This document shows, piece by piece, positions 49,728-60,922 of a stretch of 64,000 bases of DNA. The position numbers and the translations under genes are program-made. The notes below the pieces were generated by a model that had not been told where the DNA came from, searched no databases, and saw nothing but the letters and a program-made list of their open reading frames with translations. Each line of letters begins with the position of its first letter. Positions within the stretch are counted from its first letter, which is position 1. Source of the DNA: Chondrilla cf. caribensis (taxonomy: Eukaryota; Porifera; Demospongiae; Chondrillida; Chondrillidae); contig OZ026547.1 in assembly GCA_964020155.1 (NCBI GenBank), positions 5,116,509 to 5,180,508 of the forward strand. Direction: 5' to 3'.

Positions 49728-50717
49728 AACAAGTGCATACAGATACCCACACAAGAACACACAACACATGCAAGAAAGAGAAACATATGTATGGCTGCCT
49801 AGAAATCGGTATTCGGAATTTAGAATTCCGGATTTGAATTTTGGAGTTGTTGATATACTTTTTTGCCACCAATGTTGACCGGACCCCTTCTTGTTGAGCG
49901 CATAATGTCATGTATAATACAAATGGAGCCGAGAAGTGGGTAGGTTCTACACGAGTTTACCATAATAGTTCTGTCATACATTGGTAGCGCATTCCCTACA
50001 AAAGTCGATTTTGTGAGGACCAACACAATAGACTACAGTTATAATCACTAATGTTCATATAATACATAGCCATCATTATGTGCTTGTAAAGGATGATTAT
50101 TGCTCAAACATAGGGCTTTTAGTATGGGGCAGGTTGTCCTGCATTAGCTATAATGACCTCCTCAAAAATGATTCGCCTGCCCATATGTCAGATTTAATGA
50201 AAAATAATTGACACTAATCAACAACGCAGCATTCCACGCTGAAATTATCGCATCCATTTGAGCGGGGCATTTTTTCTCGAAGTTCTCTACGAGATGAACA
50301 CCATGAAATCCGATTGGGATAAAAACACTCCTGAACCGACTGCAAAGTGACGTAAGCTTTCTCTTAAACTGCAAAAATAAGAAATCCCAAGACACAGGTG
50401 TTCAGGACCTGTTTTTCGGCCATTGACCGCCTGCCCAGATGTAATATATAACAAACTGTTCTCATATAAATAATCAATGTCATTTATTCTAATAGCACGC
50501 TCAGATGGACATCTATCCAACTATGATTGAATTAGTACTAGTATCAAATGACCATGTACCAAAAAATGAACTAACTCCTCCATACAGGAGAATATGTCCC
50601 TGTTTTCTCAGTGAGGTGTGAAAACTAATATTCTATATTGAATAAACTATGTCCTAATCCATATATAATCATGTTACTAATAATTGGAAGTTTATGGACA
50701 TATTATTGTTTTAACAG

Positions 50718-51454
50718 ATAAACTCCTTGAAAGAACTAGACGACAAAATGATTGCAGATGTCCACCTGGAGCAAAAGGGAATAGAGGAACACCAGGACTG
50801 AATGGGATGAATGGAACAAAGGGTGAAATGGGAGATCCAGGGCCACATGGGGAGAGTGGTGAAAAAGGACAGCTAGGGGTGCCAGGATCTCCAGCACCCC
50901 TAGGATTACCAGGACTAAATGGAACAAAAGGTGAACCAGGACTGAAAGGAGACATAGGAGTGCCAGGACTCAATGGTACAAAAGGTGAACAAGGACTGAA
51001 AGGAGACATAGGAGTGCCAGGACTCAATGGTACAAAAGATGAACAAGGAGAGAAAGGACAACCAGGGAATGGTGGACAGAAAGGAGACAAAGGAGAGCCA
51101 GGACTAAATGGAACAAAAGGTGAACAAGGCAAAACTGGACAGAAAGGAGAGAAAGGTCTGAAAGGAAACAAAGGAAAGCGAGGAGAAATGGGAGAGCCAG
51201 GACAACATGGACTTAATGGAACAAAGGGAGAAAAGGGTGAACCAGGACCACAAGGAGTTAAGGGAACTATAGGTGAGATAGGAGAAAAAGGACAATCAGG
51301 GAATGTTGGACAGAAAGGTGAACCAGGACAGAAAGGTGAACCAGCAGCACCACAAGGACCACAAGGATGTAATGGAACTGAAAAGAAGGAAGAAGTTGCT
51401 GTACCAGAACAGAAGTTGCAAGGTGGTATCGGATGTAAAAACATGACAGGTTAA
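50718..51454 (+). pseudogene. Gene 5 exon 2: eroding collagen helix
   Basis: Open from the acceptor (AACAG|AT) to TAA, with linker, Cys-Arg-Cys pair and seven Asn-Gly-Thr sequons, but Gly is lost at several places: Ala at 50894-50896, Asp at 51038-51040 and a Gly-Glu-Pro-Ala-Ala-Pro break at 51344-51349. The end is unlike its paralogs: Cys-Asn-Gly-Thr then an acidic/basic tail with one more Cys and Asn-Met-Thr. Gly substitutions destabilise a triple helix, so loss of constraint agrees with the frameshift in exon 1. If exon 1 were intact the protein would be about 310 residues. Confidence 0.75.
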
Positions 51455-51558
51455 TTCTCTACAGGTGTTAAGGCATATTTTGTAATGCGTGGAAGAATTA
51501 TTATTAAATTACATATAATTATCATTCCAGTAATTATTTTGGATACTCTATAAATATC

Positions 51559-51580
51559 ATAGAGTGCGAAAGCGCTCTAT
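51559..51580 (+). other. 22-nt hairpin with GAAA tetraloop
   Basis: ATAGAGTGC, GAAA, GCGCTCTAT: a nine-pair stem (one U-G pair in RNA) closed by a GNRA loop, at the left edge of an insert-like GC-richer region. It may be the terminal structure of a retroelement. No known riboregulator class was recognised. Confidence 0.35.
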
Positions 51581-51723
51581 ATGTAGGGATGACGATGAAA
51601 CAAAATGGCGGCCCTATACCTCGCATACATTGCAGTTTCGCAAAATCTCGCCTATGGACAAGTATTAAGTCCAAGCGAGCATTCAGGAGTCATTTTCGGC
51701 TGATTTGAGACATAACAAAACCA

Positions 51724-51909
51724 TTGACAAGTGAGAAGAATGTAGTCGAAGTGGCGAACCGGCGAAAGGTCAAAAAAATTAAAGGTCAAATTTTCGGACT
51801 TCTACTTCTTCTGATTCTTCTTCTTCTCTACATATTTTTCAACAAAGCTACCGAAGTACCTGCTGGAGCTATGAAGCTAATTTTAACACGAGCGATCTTA
51901 ATTTTTTAA
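51724..51909 (+). CDS. Small putative membrane protein frame, unknown
   Basis: A 61-residue open frame: 22 residues rich in Lys, Arg, Glu and Asn, then a hydrophobic run dominated by Leu and Ile (about residues 23-40), then a short tail. It would be a signal-anchored peptide if translated. No promoter, intron or paralog is visible, and it lies in a region with repeat-like features, so chance is likely. Confidence 0.2.
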   Translation: MTSEKNVVEVANRRKVKKIKGQIFGLLLLLILLLLYIFFNKATEVPAGAMKLILTRAILIF

Positions 51910-52058
51910 CGTTGAGTGCCCTTTCCTACTCTTGTTATGATTGTACTACATATGGTGACTGCGGGATTTCCGGCACTATTTGGCAACTGACTCATAATAA
52001 TAATACGTCATCTTGTTCAATTAAAAATATTCGCCTACTTCATAACAATGAGTCACAA

Positions 52059-52129
52059 TGGCTCAGTGAGCAGATTACAGGTTTTATAGCGAGTTTGGTT
52101 GGTTCGAATCACCGAGAGGACATTTTTTT
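52059..52129 (+). mobile_element. tRNA-like SINE head with A and B boxes
   Basis: TGGCTCAGTGAG (52059-52070) matches the RNA polymerase III A-box consensus TRGCNNAGYNNG at every fixed position. GGTTCGAATCA (52101-52111) matches the B box GGTTCGANNCC at all but the last base. Start-to-start spacing is 42 bp, as in tRNA genes, and a T7 terminator follows at 52123-52129. The acceptor and anticodon arms do not fold well, so this is a tRNA-derived SINE or pseudo-tRNA, not a functional tRNA. Confidence 0.5.
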
Positions 52130-52194
52130 ATTTTATTTTTTCCACATTATAAACATTTTACATCACATGCCTCTGGTTAAAAGAGAATACAAAC

Positions 52195-52462
52195 AAGCAT
52201 AATAAAAACATTTAACAATGAAAAAGGATTTAGGGATGACAAGCAAAAAAGGGAAAGAACAAGGTAGGGATGAGTGGAATGCACAGTATAGTGTCTGCAG
52301 CTGTTGATATAGGGATGGTTATATGGTGACAGTCTTCTCATTCTGACGTGCTGCTCACTCCGACAGTGTTCTCATTCCACACATCCCTACCTTGTTCTTT
52401 CCCTTTTTTTGCTTGTCATCCCTATACATCCTTTTTCATTGTTAAATGTTTTTATTATTCTT
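52195..52462. mobile_element. Fold-back element with about 87-bp inverted arms
   Basis: The left arm 52195-52281 and right arm 52373-52462 are near-perfect inverses, including GGGATGACAAGCAAAAAA and GGAAAGAACAAGGTAGGGATG. The 91-bp loop is unique. A (TA)n-like stretch follows at 52465-52520. No coding frame. Confidence 0.8.
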
Positions 52463-52529
52463 TATATTATATATATATATACATGCCATAAGCAGTGATA
52501 TAATATATATATTATATAAATTCCAGAAA

Positions 52530-54740
52530 TATGAAAAATATGACAGATTTTCTAAATGGCTAACTAGGACAGTTAAGACTATGTTTGATTGTGAGATGAT
52601 GAAACTGATGTATCTCACAATGCTGACCAAATGATTGGTCTAGTCTCTCCAACTGTGTTTAGAGGGGTGTGTTCGATCTGCTGCCACCAGATTCTCCGGA
52701 GAAGAGATGGTGCCATAAGAGTACATGGTCCTCTCAAAGGACAATGACCTGGTTCAGAACAACCGCCAAGTGCTGATGATATTGTTAAAGGAAACACTAA
52801 TAATGACGTTACTGTTAAGGGAAACACTTGCCTCACTATGCCAGATTCCTGCTTTGCTGACAACTGCACTCGGCCTTTCGTGAAGGTTTTGAGGAGAATT
52901 CCACAATTTTCACGCGATCGAGGTTCTAGGAAGCTGGCTGCTATCCTTACAGATGTGGCGATGACCAACTCTATTGTTGTGTGGATGTGCTTAATATGCT
53001 TGCAAAGATGCTGCTTTTGAGTTCCTAAGAGGGGTAGTAAGCATTGCAAACTATAGAGTATCGTATTGATAGAGGAGGTTGACAGCTCATCTATATCTTC
53101 ACTTGCTCACCCTTGTACAGTAATTGTAGCAAACATATAAACATCAGTAAATATACAGTTTATATGAACCATGTAAAATTAATAATTATAAGACATACTT
53201 GAAATAATTGAGATTACCCAGGGGCAGTGAATATATATTTCAAAATTTCAGAGATGAAGTAACCATCACGACTAAGAAATTCTTCAAATCTCCGGAATAG
53301 GCAGAGTTCTCCAAAAGCTATTATTATTCACACAAAATGTGGGAGTGAGTAGGACTGTGATGGACGTAATAAGTTCAGCAAAGGTTCTTATAAACCTAAC
53401 AAAGACATCCAAGTAATCTGAGTGCATAGGGCAGCATACCTATGAGTTTTTGAACATTCCAAACAATCCAAGGATTGATTTAGAATTGAAGTATAAAAGT
53501 TAAAAAAAATTCTCAAGCTATTATAAGTCTTTTGATGCATTAACTGAGATTTCACTTTCTACACACAAAGTTCATTTAGCAATTTTAAATTTATTGTGTA
53601 CTCCCAAACATCCTATAGCAAAGGCAACATGGAAAGTTCTATTCTTGATCTATACATTGGTGCAACATTTAGTCTCATTACTATACAAGACGAGAGGAAT
53701 CAAATGATTAAAAAGTGCCTATGAAACTAGGGTGCACACAGCGAAGGGTACACAAGAGTATATCTTATTATGGACATATCAACAATTGACCACTTTACAC
53801 TCAACACAGACTCATGTCTGCACAATGTCCTGAAATGTTACAAATTATGCTCAATTGTTTGTTAGGTGGGCATGTAAGGGTCACTAAAATTAATAGTTAC
53901 CTCTACCTGGGTAGGCTCCATTTATTTGGACTTAAAATCCTACCTGGAGTTGTGCTTGTAAATTTATGAAGCAGCTGATAGAATTGCATAACAAATAACA
54001 CAAAATCCGGTACAGTTAAATAATAATTCGAAGATATATAAAATAACATGTTATTAGCAGTGTTAACACTAGTACTCACTACTGGATTACATTCAAACCT
54101 GTAGTGTGCGTACATATTATGTAGGAGACTGAATGACCACTAGGACCTTAAATGTCACCAACCGTACAGTTCCACAGCATGAATGCTAAACATCAACTAA
54201 TGTCCTATGTGAAAGTACGATATCACGTGCTTAGAGTCTGTGCCATTAAACAGATGACTTGTACAGATGCTGGCACTGCAATAAATACAAACTAGCTATT
54301 GAAACAGAAATGACCACGAGAACCTCCTCGACTTGACAGAGACCCTGGTGTTGTTAACAATACCTGATCAACTAGAACCACACTTTGACATCAAGGAGCA
54401 CTAGGAGATGTTGGGCTTCTGGGTGAGTGGCTGTAAGGTTTAAGTAAAGCCACACAAATACCAAATTAAGTTAGGGGAAGACATACTGTTATTTCATTAG
54501 TAGTGCAATCATGCATGTGTTGCTAAATCAATTACAATCATTGACCTAAGAGAGTCATCTAAGCATAATTTAATCATACGGTATGTCAGAAGGTCGATGG
54601 AAACTAGAAATTTATATATTATATTTTATATATATTATATTATAATTTTATTTATATACAAAAACACAAAGCAATGTCATAAATAAGTATTATAAATACT
54701 TAGCACACATAGATCCTCCAATGTACACTTAAACAGACAC
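52530..54740. other. Spacer between genes 5 and 6
   Basis: No supported gene. 53245-53345 retains a trace of the conserved intergenic block. 53367-53462 is a fragment of the palindrome-ended MITE family. From about 53560 onward the sequence is the left end of the tandem unit repeated after 59020. Opposed short frames at 52615-53049 are unsupported. Confidence 0.45.
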
Positions 54741-54744
54741 ACAT

Positions 54745-54745
<1 letters not shown>

Positions 54746-54810
<65 letters not shown>
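54746..54810. repeat. (CA)n tract upstream of gene 6
   Basis: About 30 CA units, followed by ACACATGCAGACAGACAC, ending about 300 bp before the gene 6 ATG. Confidence 0.93.
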
Positions 54811-54816
<6 letters not shown>

Positions 54817-55052
54817 ACATGCAGACAGACACATACAATAATACCTCAACATGATGCCACAACAATCTAATCAACTTGCCTACACCAAAGCAGAATTTCT
54901 AAGGATCCCTTTTATGGGATGCTTGCATTTCTAGGCTTCTCATATCAATTCCCATTTTCTGATAATAACAATGGGAACCACCATACACATCATTCACAGA
55001 GCATAGCATACACAATGAATATCATTAAAAGTGGGACTGTCCTACCACACCC

Positions 55053-55086
55053 TATATAAACCTCCTGTTCTGTTGTGGTCACCACA
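55053..55086 (+). promoter_or_regulatory. Core promoter of gene 6
   Basis: TATATAAA at 55053-55060 and a perfect TGTGGTCACCACA at 55074-55086, the closest TATA-to-dyad arrangement to the consensus of the array. Confidence 0.72.
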
Positions 55087-55129
55087 AACTAGTACTGACC
55101 GGCTTACTGTATTGACTGGATTTACAGTT

Positions 55130-55328
55130 ATGGCTCAAAGCATTCAGGTCTTTGTACAAATGGCTCTACTGCTTTGTGTGGTGACTACCAGTATGGGGGG
55201 TGTCACTGATTGGCATAAGGCATTTTCACAACTTGAATACAAGGTGAAAGTGCAAGAAGAAGAAATCAAGTCACTTCACCAGATACTAGAACAGTTGGAG
55301 ATGAGACTACGATCACTGGAAACAAAAG
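55130..55328 (+). CDS. Gene 6 exon 1: signal peptide and coiled coil, second subfamily
   Basis: Residues 1-66 of a 288-residue product. The signal peptide ends Ser-Met-Gly-Gly; the coil begins Val-Thr-Asp-Trp-His and carries Lys-Val-Lys-Val-Gln-Glu-Glu-Glu-Ile in its centre. The last heptads read Gln-Leu-Glu-Met-Arg-Leu-Arg-Ser-Leu-Glu-Thr-Lys, without the Pro found at residue 62 in genes 1-5, so the helix could run on uninterrupted. Donor AAAG|GTGAGT, phase 1; intron 55329-57224. It is shared almost residue for residue with gene 7. Confidence 0.86.
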
Positions 55329-55718
55329 GTGAGTTTGTTGAGGTTCAAATACAACCTGCAGTCCCTACTCTTCATGCCATTAATATTATATTAGTCAGAA
55401 TTATCCTCCTTTGTGTTGTATGCACATACATCGTTGTATGACACCCCTGATTGTGATTGTGATCGTGAGTGACAAGCAAGTAAACAATGTATGTATAATA
55501 TATAAAATTGAATATATTAGATATTGACAATAATCGTAAATGTATGATTGTGATAATGTACACATTGTGGCTGGCCATTCAAATTTCTCCACCAACAGAA
55601 CGACAAACACTCAAAGACTGAAAGTAAATAATGCTATAAGAAAATTGGAAAATGTTGCCTAACTAATACTTATGGGATTCTGTGGAAAGAAGAAATTACC
55701 ATGTAAAAAAATTACAAA

Positions 55719-55719
<1 letters not shown>

Positions 55720-55754
<35 letters not shown>
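55720..55754. repeat. (CA)n tract in the gene 6 intron
   Basis: About 17 CA units; the homologous site in gene 7 (61305-61333) is shorter and interrupted. Confidence 0.9.
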
Positions 55755-55755
<1 letters not shown>

Positions 55756-56595
55756 ATTACAAATTACTATACTATTACCAAAGAAGAAATTACTGAAAAA
55801 AGAAAAAAATGAACACGTATTCATTTCAGTTATGGTAAATGCTCCTTGAAATACAACATGTTCTGGCTGATGAGGTGTGCTTCAAATATCCTCTAGGAGG
55901 CTTATAGAAGCAGACATATTAGTAGACATTTTGTCACAAAAATGACACATATGTACTGCAAAATTTTGTCACAAAGTGAAGCCACATAATGTATCTTGAA
56001 TTGTTCGAATATTGTGAGCAGTTGAAGTGAACATTTCGATTTTATTTAATGAAAAGGAATACATAAAATAATAGTACATAGATGTTTTTCAATAGTGTAT
56101 GCTATAAAGTATCAAAATTATTTCGGTAATGGTAACTACTATAATACTTACCTTTGTTATTTCTTGGCTATAGCCTGAAAACTAGTATGTCTAAAGCTGT
56201 GTCACACATACCAGCAACTATGGCCTTGCCATGTATTTCCATGCTACATTCACCCAATTTACTGAGATTCGACAATATGCTGTGGCCCATTTTATAAGAT
56301 TGTTACAAACCATGAAACACTCATAGTGTCGACCTAGCTGATAATTCTTGTACCTAAAAAGCTGGAAGGGAATTTTCGAAGTACTGTATATGGGTACCTT
56401 AAAAATGGTAATCTGATCTTGCCTTGAGTTGATATGCTTCAGTCTATTGTCGATAATCAGAGCACAGCCATGAACAATCCAAGGATGGAATAATGTAACC
56501 TGAAGTATTACTCCAGCTATCAGCGCAGTTTTGCAGCATTTACCGTGATTTTGACTTTTGACTGCATAGTTTGTTTGCAGATTTTAGTGATTTTT

Positions 56596-56835
56596 AGGGT
56601 TTGCAGCAGGAATTCCCTATACTAATATTGTTGTCATTTCAACTCTCTTTATGTAACACTCAATAAATTATATATTATAGATAGATAATGCGTTCCTACA
56701 CGTAATGGAATGAAATTATATGATAATTAAGATGTCATGAGATAAAATGGCTGAATTTGAAAAACAGAGGATAAAATACTGGGCTAGAAATTGACTCAAC
56801 AATTTCAATGAATGTACTAACTTCAGCAAAGACAG
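56596..56835. mobile_element. Strongly degraded member of the 33611-33924 MITE family
   Basis: Retains AGGGTTTGCAGCAGG, TTGTCATTTCAACT, GCGTTCCTACACGTAA, AAAATGGCTGAATTTGA and CTGGGCTAGAA in the same order as the better copies. Located in the gene 6 intron and not in gene 7's. Confidence 0.55.
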
Positions 56836-57224
56836 AGAGTAAAAATTTTTGAAGCGCGAACAAAACTAATTGTAGGGTACTCAGACGTCCTTCATCATAA
56901 TGGCGCCTATGGAGCAAGGTGCAGGGTGTGATAATATATTCTGAAATACTATGATCACTTTGCACTCTCTTTATAATTACCTCATTCACATACATAATAG
57001 TCATCATTCGTGGGTAAACATCTCTCACAAGTCAATGTCCTATTCTATCAATAACATTAATTTAGTAAACTCATAACATTAAGACCAAATTAAAATTGGT
57101 CTCTGTTGTCTCATGCATTGATATGGACAAACTAATATTCTAATTCAATACAGTATGTGTTAATCCAATAATATAGTCAAGTCACCAATTTGAATTTAAA
57201 AAGTCATTGTTTATTTTTGAAAAG

Positions 57225-57892
57225 GTGAACTGATTGAGAGAACTAGACGGCAAGATGATTGCAGTTGTCCACCTGGAGCAAAAGGGAATAGAGGACCACC
57301 AGGACTGAATGGGATAAATGGAACGAAGGGTGAAATGGGAGACCCAGGGCGACCTGGGAAGAGAGGTGAAAAGGGAGACCAAGGAGAAATAGGACAACAA
57401 GGGAATAATGGTCAGAAAGGTGAACCAGGACTGAATGGAGTACAAGGACTCAATGGAACGAAGGGAGAAAAAGGCAACTCAGGAAACCAAGGAATTAATG
57501 GAACAAGAGGTGAACGAGGAGAGAAAGGAGAACAAGGACTGAAAGGAGATACAGGAGAGACAGGACTAGAAGGAGAAAGAGGACCAACAGGACCACAAGG
57601 AAAAAGAGGACCAACAGGGCCACAAGGAAAAGGAGGACCAACAGGACCAGAAGGAGAAAGAGGACCAACAGGACCAGAAGGAGAAAGAGGACCAACAGGA
57701 CCAGAAGGAGAAAGAGGACCAACAGGGCCACAAGGAAAAGGAGGACCAACAGGACCACAAGGAGATAGAGGACCCCCAGGCCCGGAAGGAGAAAGAGGAC
57801 CCCCAGGACCAGAAGGAAAAAGAGGGCCAACAGGATCAGAAGGAGATAGAGGACCCCCGGGAAAACCAGGAACCAAAGGGCCATTGAAATAA
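57225..57892 (+). CDS. Gene 6 exon 2: collagen helix ending in a nine-residue repeat
   Basis: Acceptor GAAAAG|GT: the phase-1 join gives Gly67-Glu-Leu-Ile-Glu-Arg-Thr, so this subfamily differs from Asp-Lys-Leu-Leu in genes 1-5. Cys-Ser-Cys-Pro-Pro-Gly opens an uninterrupted helix. Only three Asn-Gly-Thr sequons occur, all in the first half. From about 57570 the helix becomes a 27-bp repeat coding Gly-Pro-Thr-Gly-Pro-Glu-Gly-Glu-Arg and variants, about ten units, then Gly-Pro-Leu-Lys and TAA. There is no Cys after the helix. Pro- and charge-rich ends of this kind help nucleate and clamp triple helices. Confidence 0.88.
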
Positions 57893-57912
57893 GAATTCAA
57901 AGTAAAACAAGC

Positions 57913-57918
57913 AATAAA
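57913..57918 (+). terminator. Poly(A) signal of gene 6
   Basis: AATAAA 20 bp after the stop in AAGCAATAAAGTTAC; the same context recurs in gene 7. A very short 3' untranslated region is implied. Confidence 0.65.
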
Positions 57919-57924
57919 GTTACT

Positions 57925-60170
57925 TTTAATCAGTTCATATAGCGTAGATGCATACCGCACTATATACTTAATTTTCTATGCCATGAAAGGGTGATGCTGC
58001 TAATTAAACTAATTTAAATCATATGCTATGGTAATTGAAATTGGAATCATTCAACAATAAATATTTAGTGTCAAGAAAAACACATATAATAATCAAAAGA
58101 CAAATAAATAACTGCTACACATACCTATTAGTACTTGGACGGATGCAAGTAGTGTAAGCTACTAAATAGTTTCATATTATATCATAAAATATATGCTTTT
58201 ATTAATTATATATTTACTACAACATATTTTTATCTGACTATCATGTTAACCACATGTAGGTTTATAGCAAATGATATATGAACTGACTTGCTTCATAATA
58301 ATATCATTATTATATGATTTAGTAAAGAATCTTCAATAATCAACATGCACCAACTGTATAAACTTTATATTTATAAACCAACTGTACAGAAAGAATGAAT
58401 CTCTTTGAATCAATTGAACCCTCTACATATAACCGTCAATCTTGAATGTGATACTGTATGTTTTTGTATGGCTTTGTTCTGGTAAATGATAAGATAAGGG
58501 TCAATTTGAATGTAAATGACACATAACTATATAATTACTTATAGTACTGGCAAATGTTTGTGTGATTCTGTATGTCTGTGGGTGATAGGTTGTGTTATTT
58601 TCATCGCTATTATATTGGTATATAGGAACTGTGAATAAGATCAACTTCTTGCAGTTATGCAAAATTGTTTTCCAATATGTTAAGATAACAATTCCCATCT
58701 TAATTGTTTCTGGATCATAATTCTTCGTCATAAAATAGACAATAGACAGGATGCTAGATTAGCAAAGGTAACATAATAATTATTATAATGATGGAATCTG
58801 GACACACTGCATTGAAGATGAGATAACATAAATAGATAAATAGATTTCAGGTATGAAATAACCATCATTGTAAACAATGGGAAGATGGACAGTTCTCCAT
58901 CAACTATAGTTGTTCATGAAATATATATGGGAGTAATGACAGTGAAGTTTCCTTTCTCAGGAAAACATCTATCTACACAATCACCTTCCCATACATAGTA
59001 GACCATTTGCATGAAGATTTCACTTTCTACACACAAAGTTCATTTAGCATTTTTTTTATTTATTGTGTACTCCCAAACATCCTATAGCATGGTAACATGG
59101 AGAGTTCTTTTCTTGACCTATACATTGGTGCAAAATTTAGGACCGTAACTATACAAGATGAAAGGAATCAAACGATTAAAAAGTGCCTATGAAACTAGGG
59201 TGCACACAGCGAAGGGTACACAGAAGCTACAGGCTAGTTACTAGATGCATTAAACAAGGAATTAGAAGGAGTTAAATCTTGTAGGGCTGCTGTACTTCCT
59301 TGAGAATTATTTGGTGTCATTATCAGATTTCAAAGACCTTTGATGAAAACATTTTTTATGGCAAAGTCTCGGTACACAAATTCTACCCCAACATACACAT
59401 TTTAATTCATTCACACAACAAAGGCCAAAAAAGATTGTGAACATTAAGTGTACATGGTGTAGTATATACTATCTTCACTGTTCAGCCATTTGGTATATGT
59501 GCATGTCCACAGAATTTAGTGAGGAATAATATTTTTATGTCACCATTTATTTAGCAGTGTTAACACTAGTACTCAACTACCAAATTACATTCAAACCTGT
59601 CATGTCAGTACATTTTATGTAGAAGACTGAATGACCACTAGGACCTTAAATGTCACCACCCGTCTGGTTCCACAGCATGGATGCTAAACATCAATTAACG
59701 TCCTATGTGAAAGCTACCTATCACGTGCTTAGAGTCTGTACCATGAAACATACGACTTGTACAGATGCTGACCTGCAATATATAAATACTAGCTATTGAA
59801 ACAGAAATGACCACAAGAACCTCCTCGACTTGACAGAGACCCAGGTGCTGTTAACAATACCTGATCAACTAGAACCACACTTTGACATCAAGAAGCACTA
59901 GGAAATGTTGGGCTTCTGGGTGAGTGGTTGTAAGGTTTAAGTAAAGCCACACATATACCAAACAAAGTTAGGGGAAAACATACTGTTATTTCATTAGTAG
60001 TGCAATCATGCATGTGTTGCTAAATCAATTACAATGGACATAAGAAGTCAGCTAAGCATAATACATTCATATGTTATGTCAGAAGGTCACTGGGAAATAG
60101 AAATTTGTCACTAAACTTGGCAATACATACTTTGCAAAAACACAAAGCTATGTTATAAATTAGTATTATT
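57925..60170. other. Spacer between genes 6 and 7
   Basis: No supported gene. 57925-58560 matches the flank after gene 7. 58800-59010 retains a decayed conserved block. From about 59020 it repeats the sequence beginning near 53560, marking the second tandem unit. Confidence 0.55.
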
Positions 60171-60176
60171 AATACT

Positions 60177-60465
<289 letters not shown>

Positions 60466-60646
60466 TTGTTTACACCAAAGAAGACTTTTAAGGATCCCTT
60501 TATGGGATGCTTGCATCTCTAGGCTTCTCATATCAATTCCCGTTCTCTGATAATAACATCCCGAACCACCATACACATCATTCACAGAGCATAGCATAGA
60601 TATGCACAATGAATATCATTGAAAGTGGGACTGTCCTACCAGGCCC

Positions 60647-60680
60647 TATAAAAACCTCCTGTTCTGTTGTGGTCACTACA
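60647..60680 (+). promoter_or_regulatory. Core promoter of gene 7
   Basis: TATAAAAA from 60647. The dyad at 60668-60680 reads TGTGGTCACTACA, one mismatch from the family form. Confidence 0.7.
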
Positions 60681-60723
60681 AACTAGTACTGACTGGCTTA
60701 CTGTATTGACTGGAGCTACAGTT

Positions 60724-60922
60724 ATGGCTCAAAGCATTCAGGTCTTTGCACAAGTGGCTCTATTGTTTTGTGTGGTGACTACCAGTATGGGGGGTGTCAC
60801 TGATTGGCAAAAGGCATATTCACAACTTGAATACAAGGTGAAAGTGCAAGAAGAAGAAATCAAGTCACTTCACCAGATACTAGAACAGTTGGAGATGAGA
60901 CTACGATCACTGGAAACAAAAG
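60724..60922 (+). CDS. Gene 7 exon 1: signal peptide and coiled coil
   Basis: Residues 1-66 of a 255-residue product, the shortest in the array. It differs from gene 6 at only a handful of residues (Ala for Val at 8, Val for Met at 11, Gln for His at 29, Tyr for Phe at 32 among them). Core heptad spacing is kept. Donor AAAG|GTGAGT, phase 1; intron 60923-62487. The intron carries sequence at about 61380-61740 that is absent from the gene 6 intron, probably an insertion. Confidence 0.86.

Noticed and set aside
51912..52202. Cys-containing frame next to the small hydrophobic frame
   Set aside because: It reads into the tRNA-like A/B-box segment and the T-run, which better explain the sequence; no splice link to the preceding frame was found.
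52615..53049. 144-residue minus-strand frame between genes 5 and 6
   Set aside because: An overlapping plus-strand frame is equally open, there is no paralogous copy to test, and no promoter, splice or domain signal was seen.
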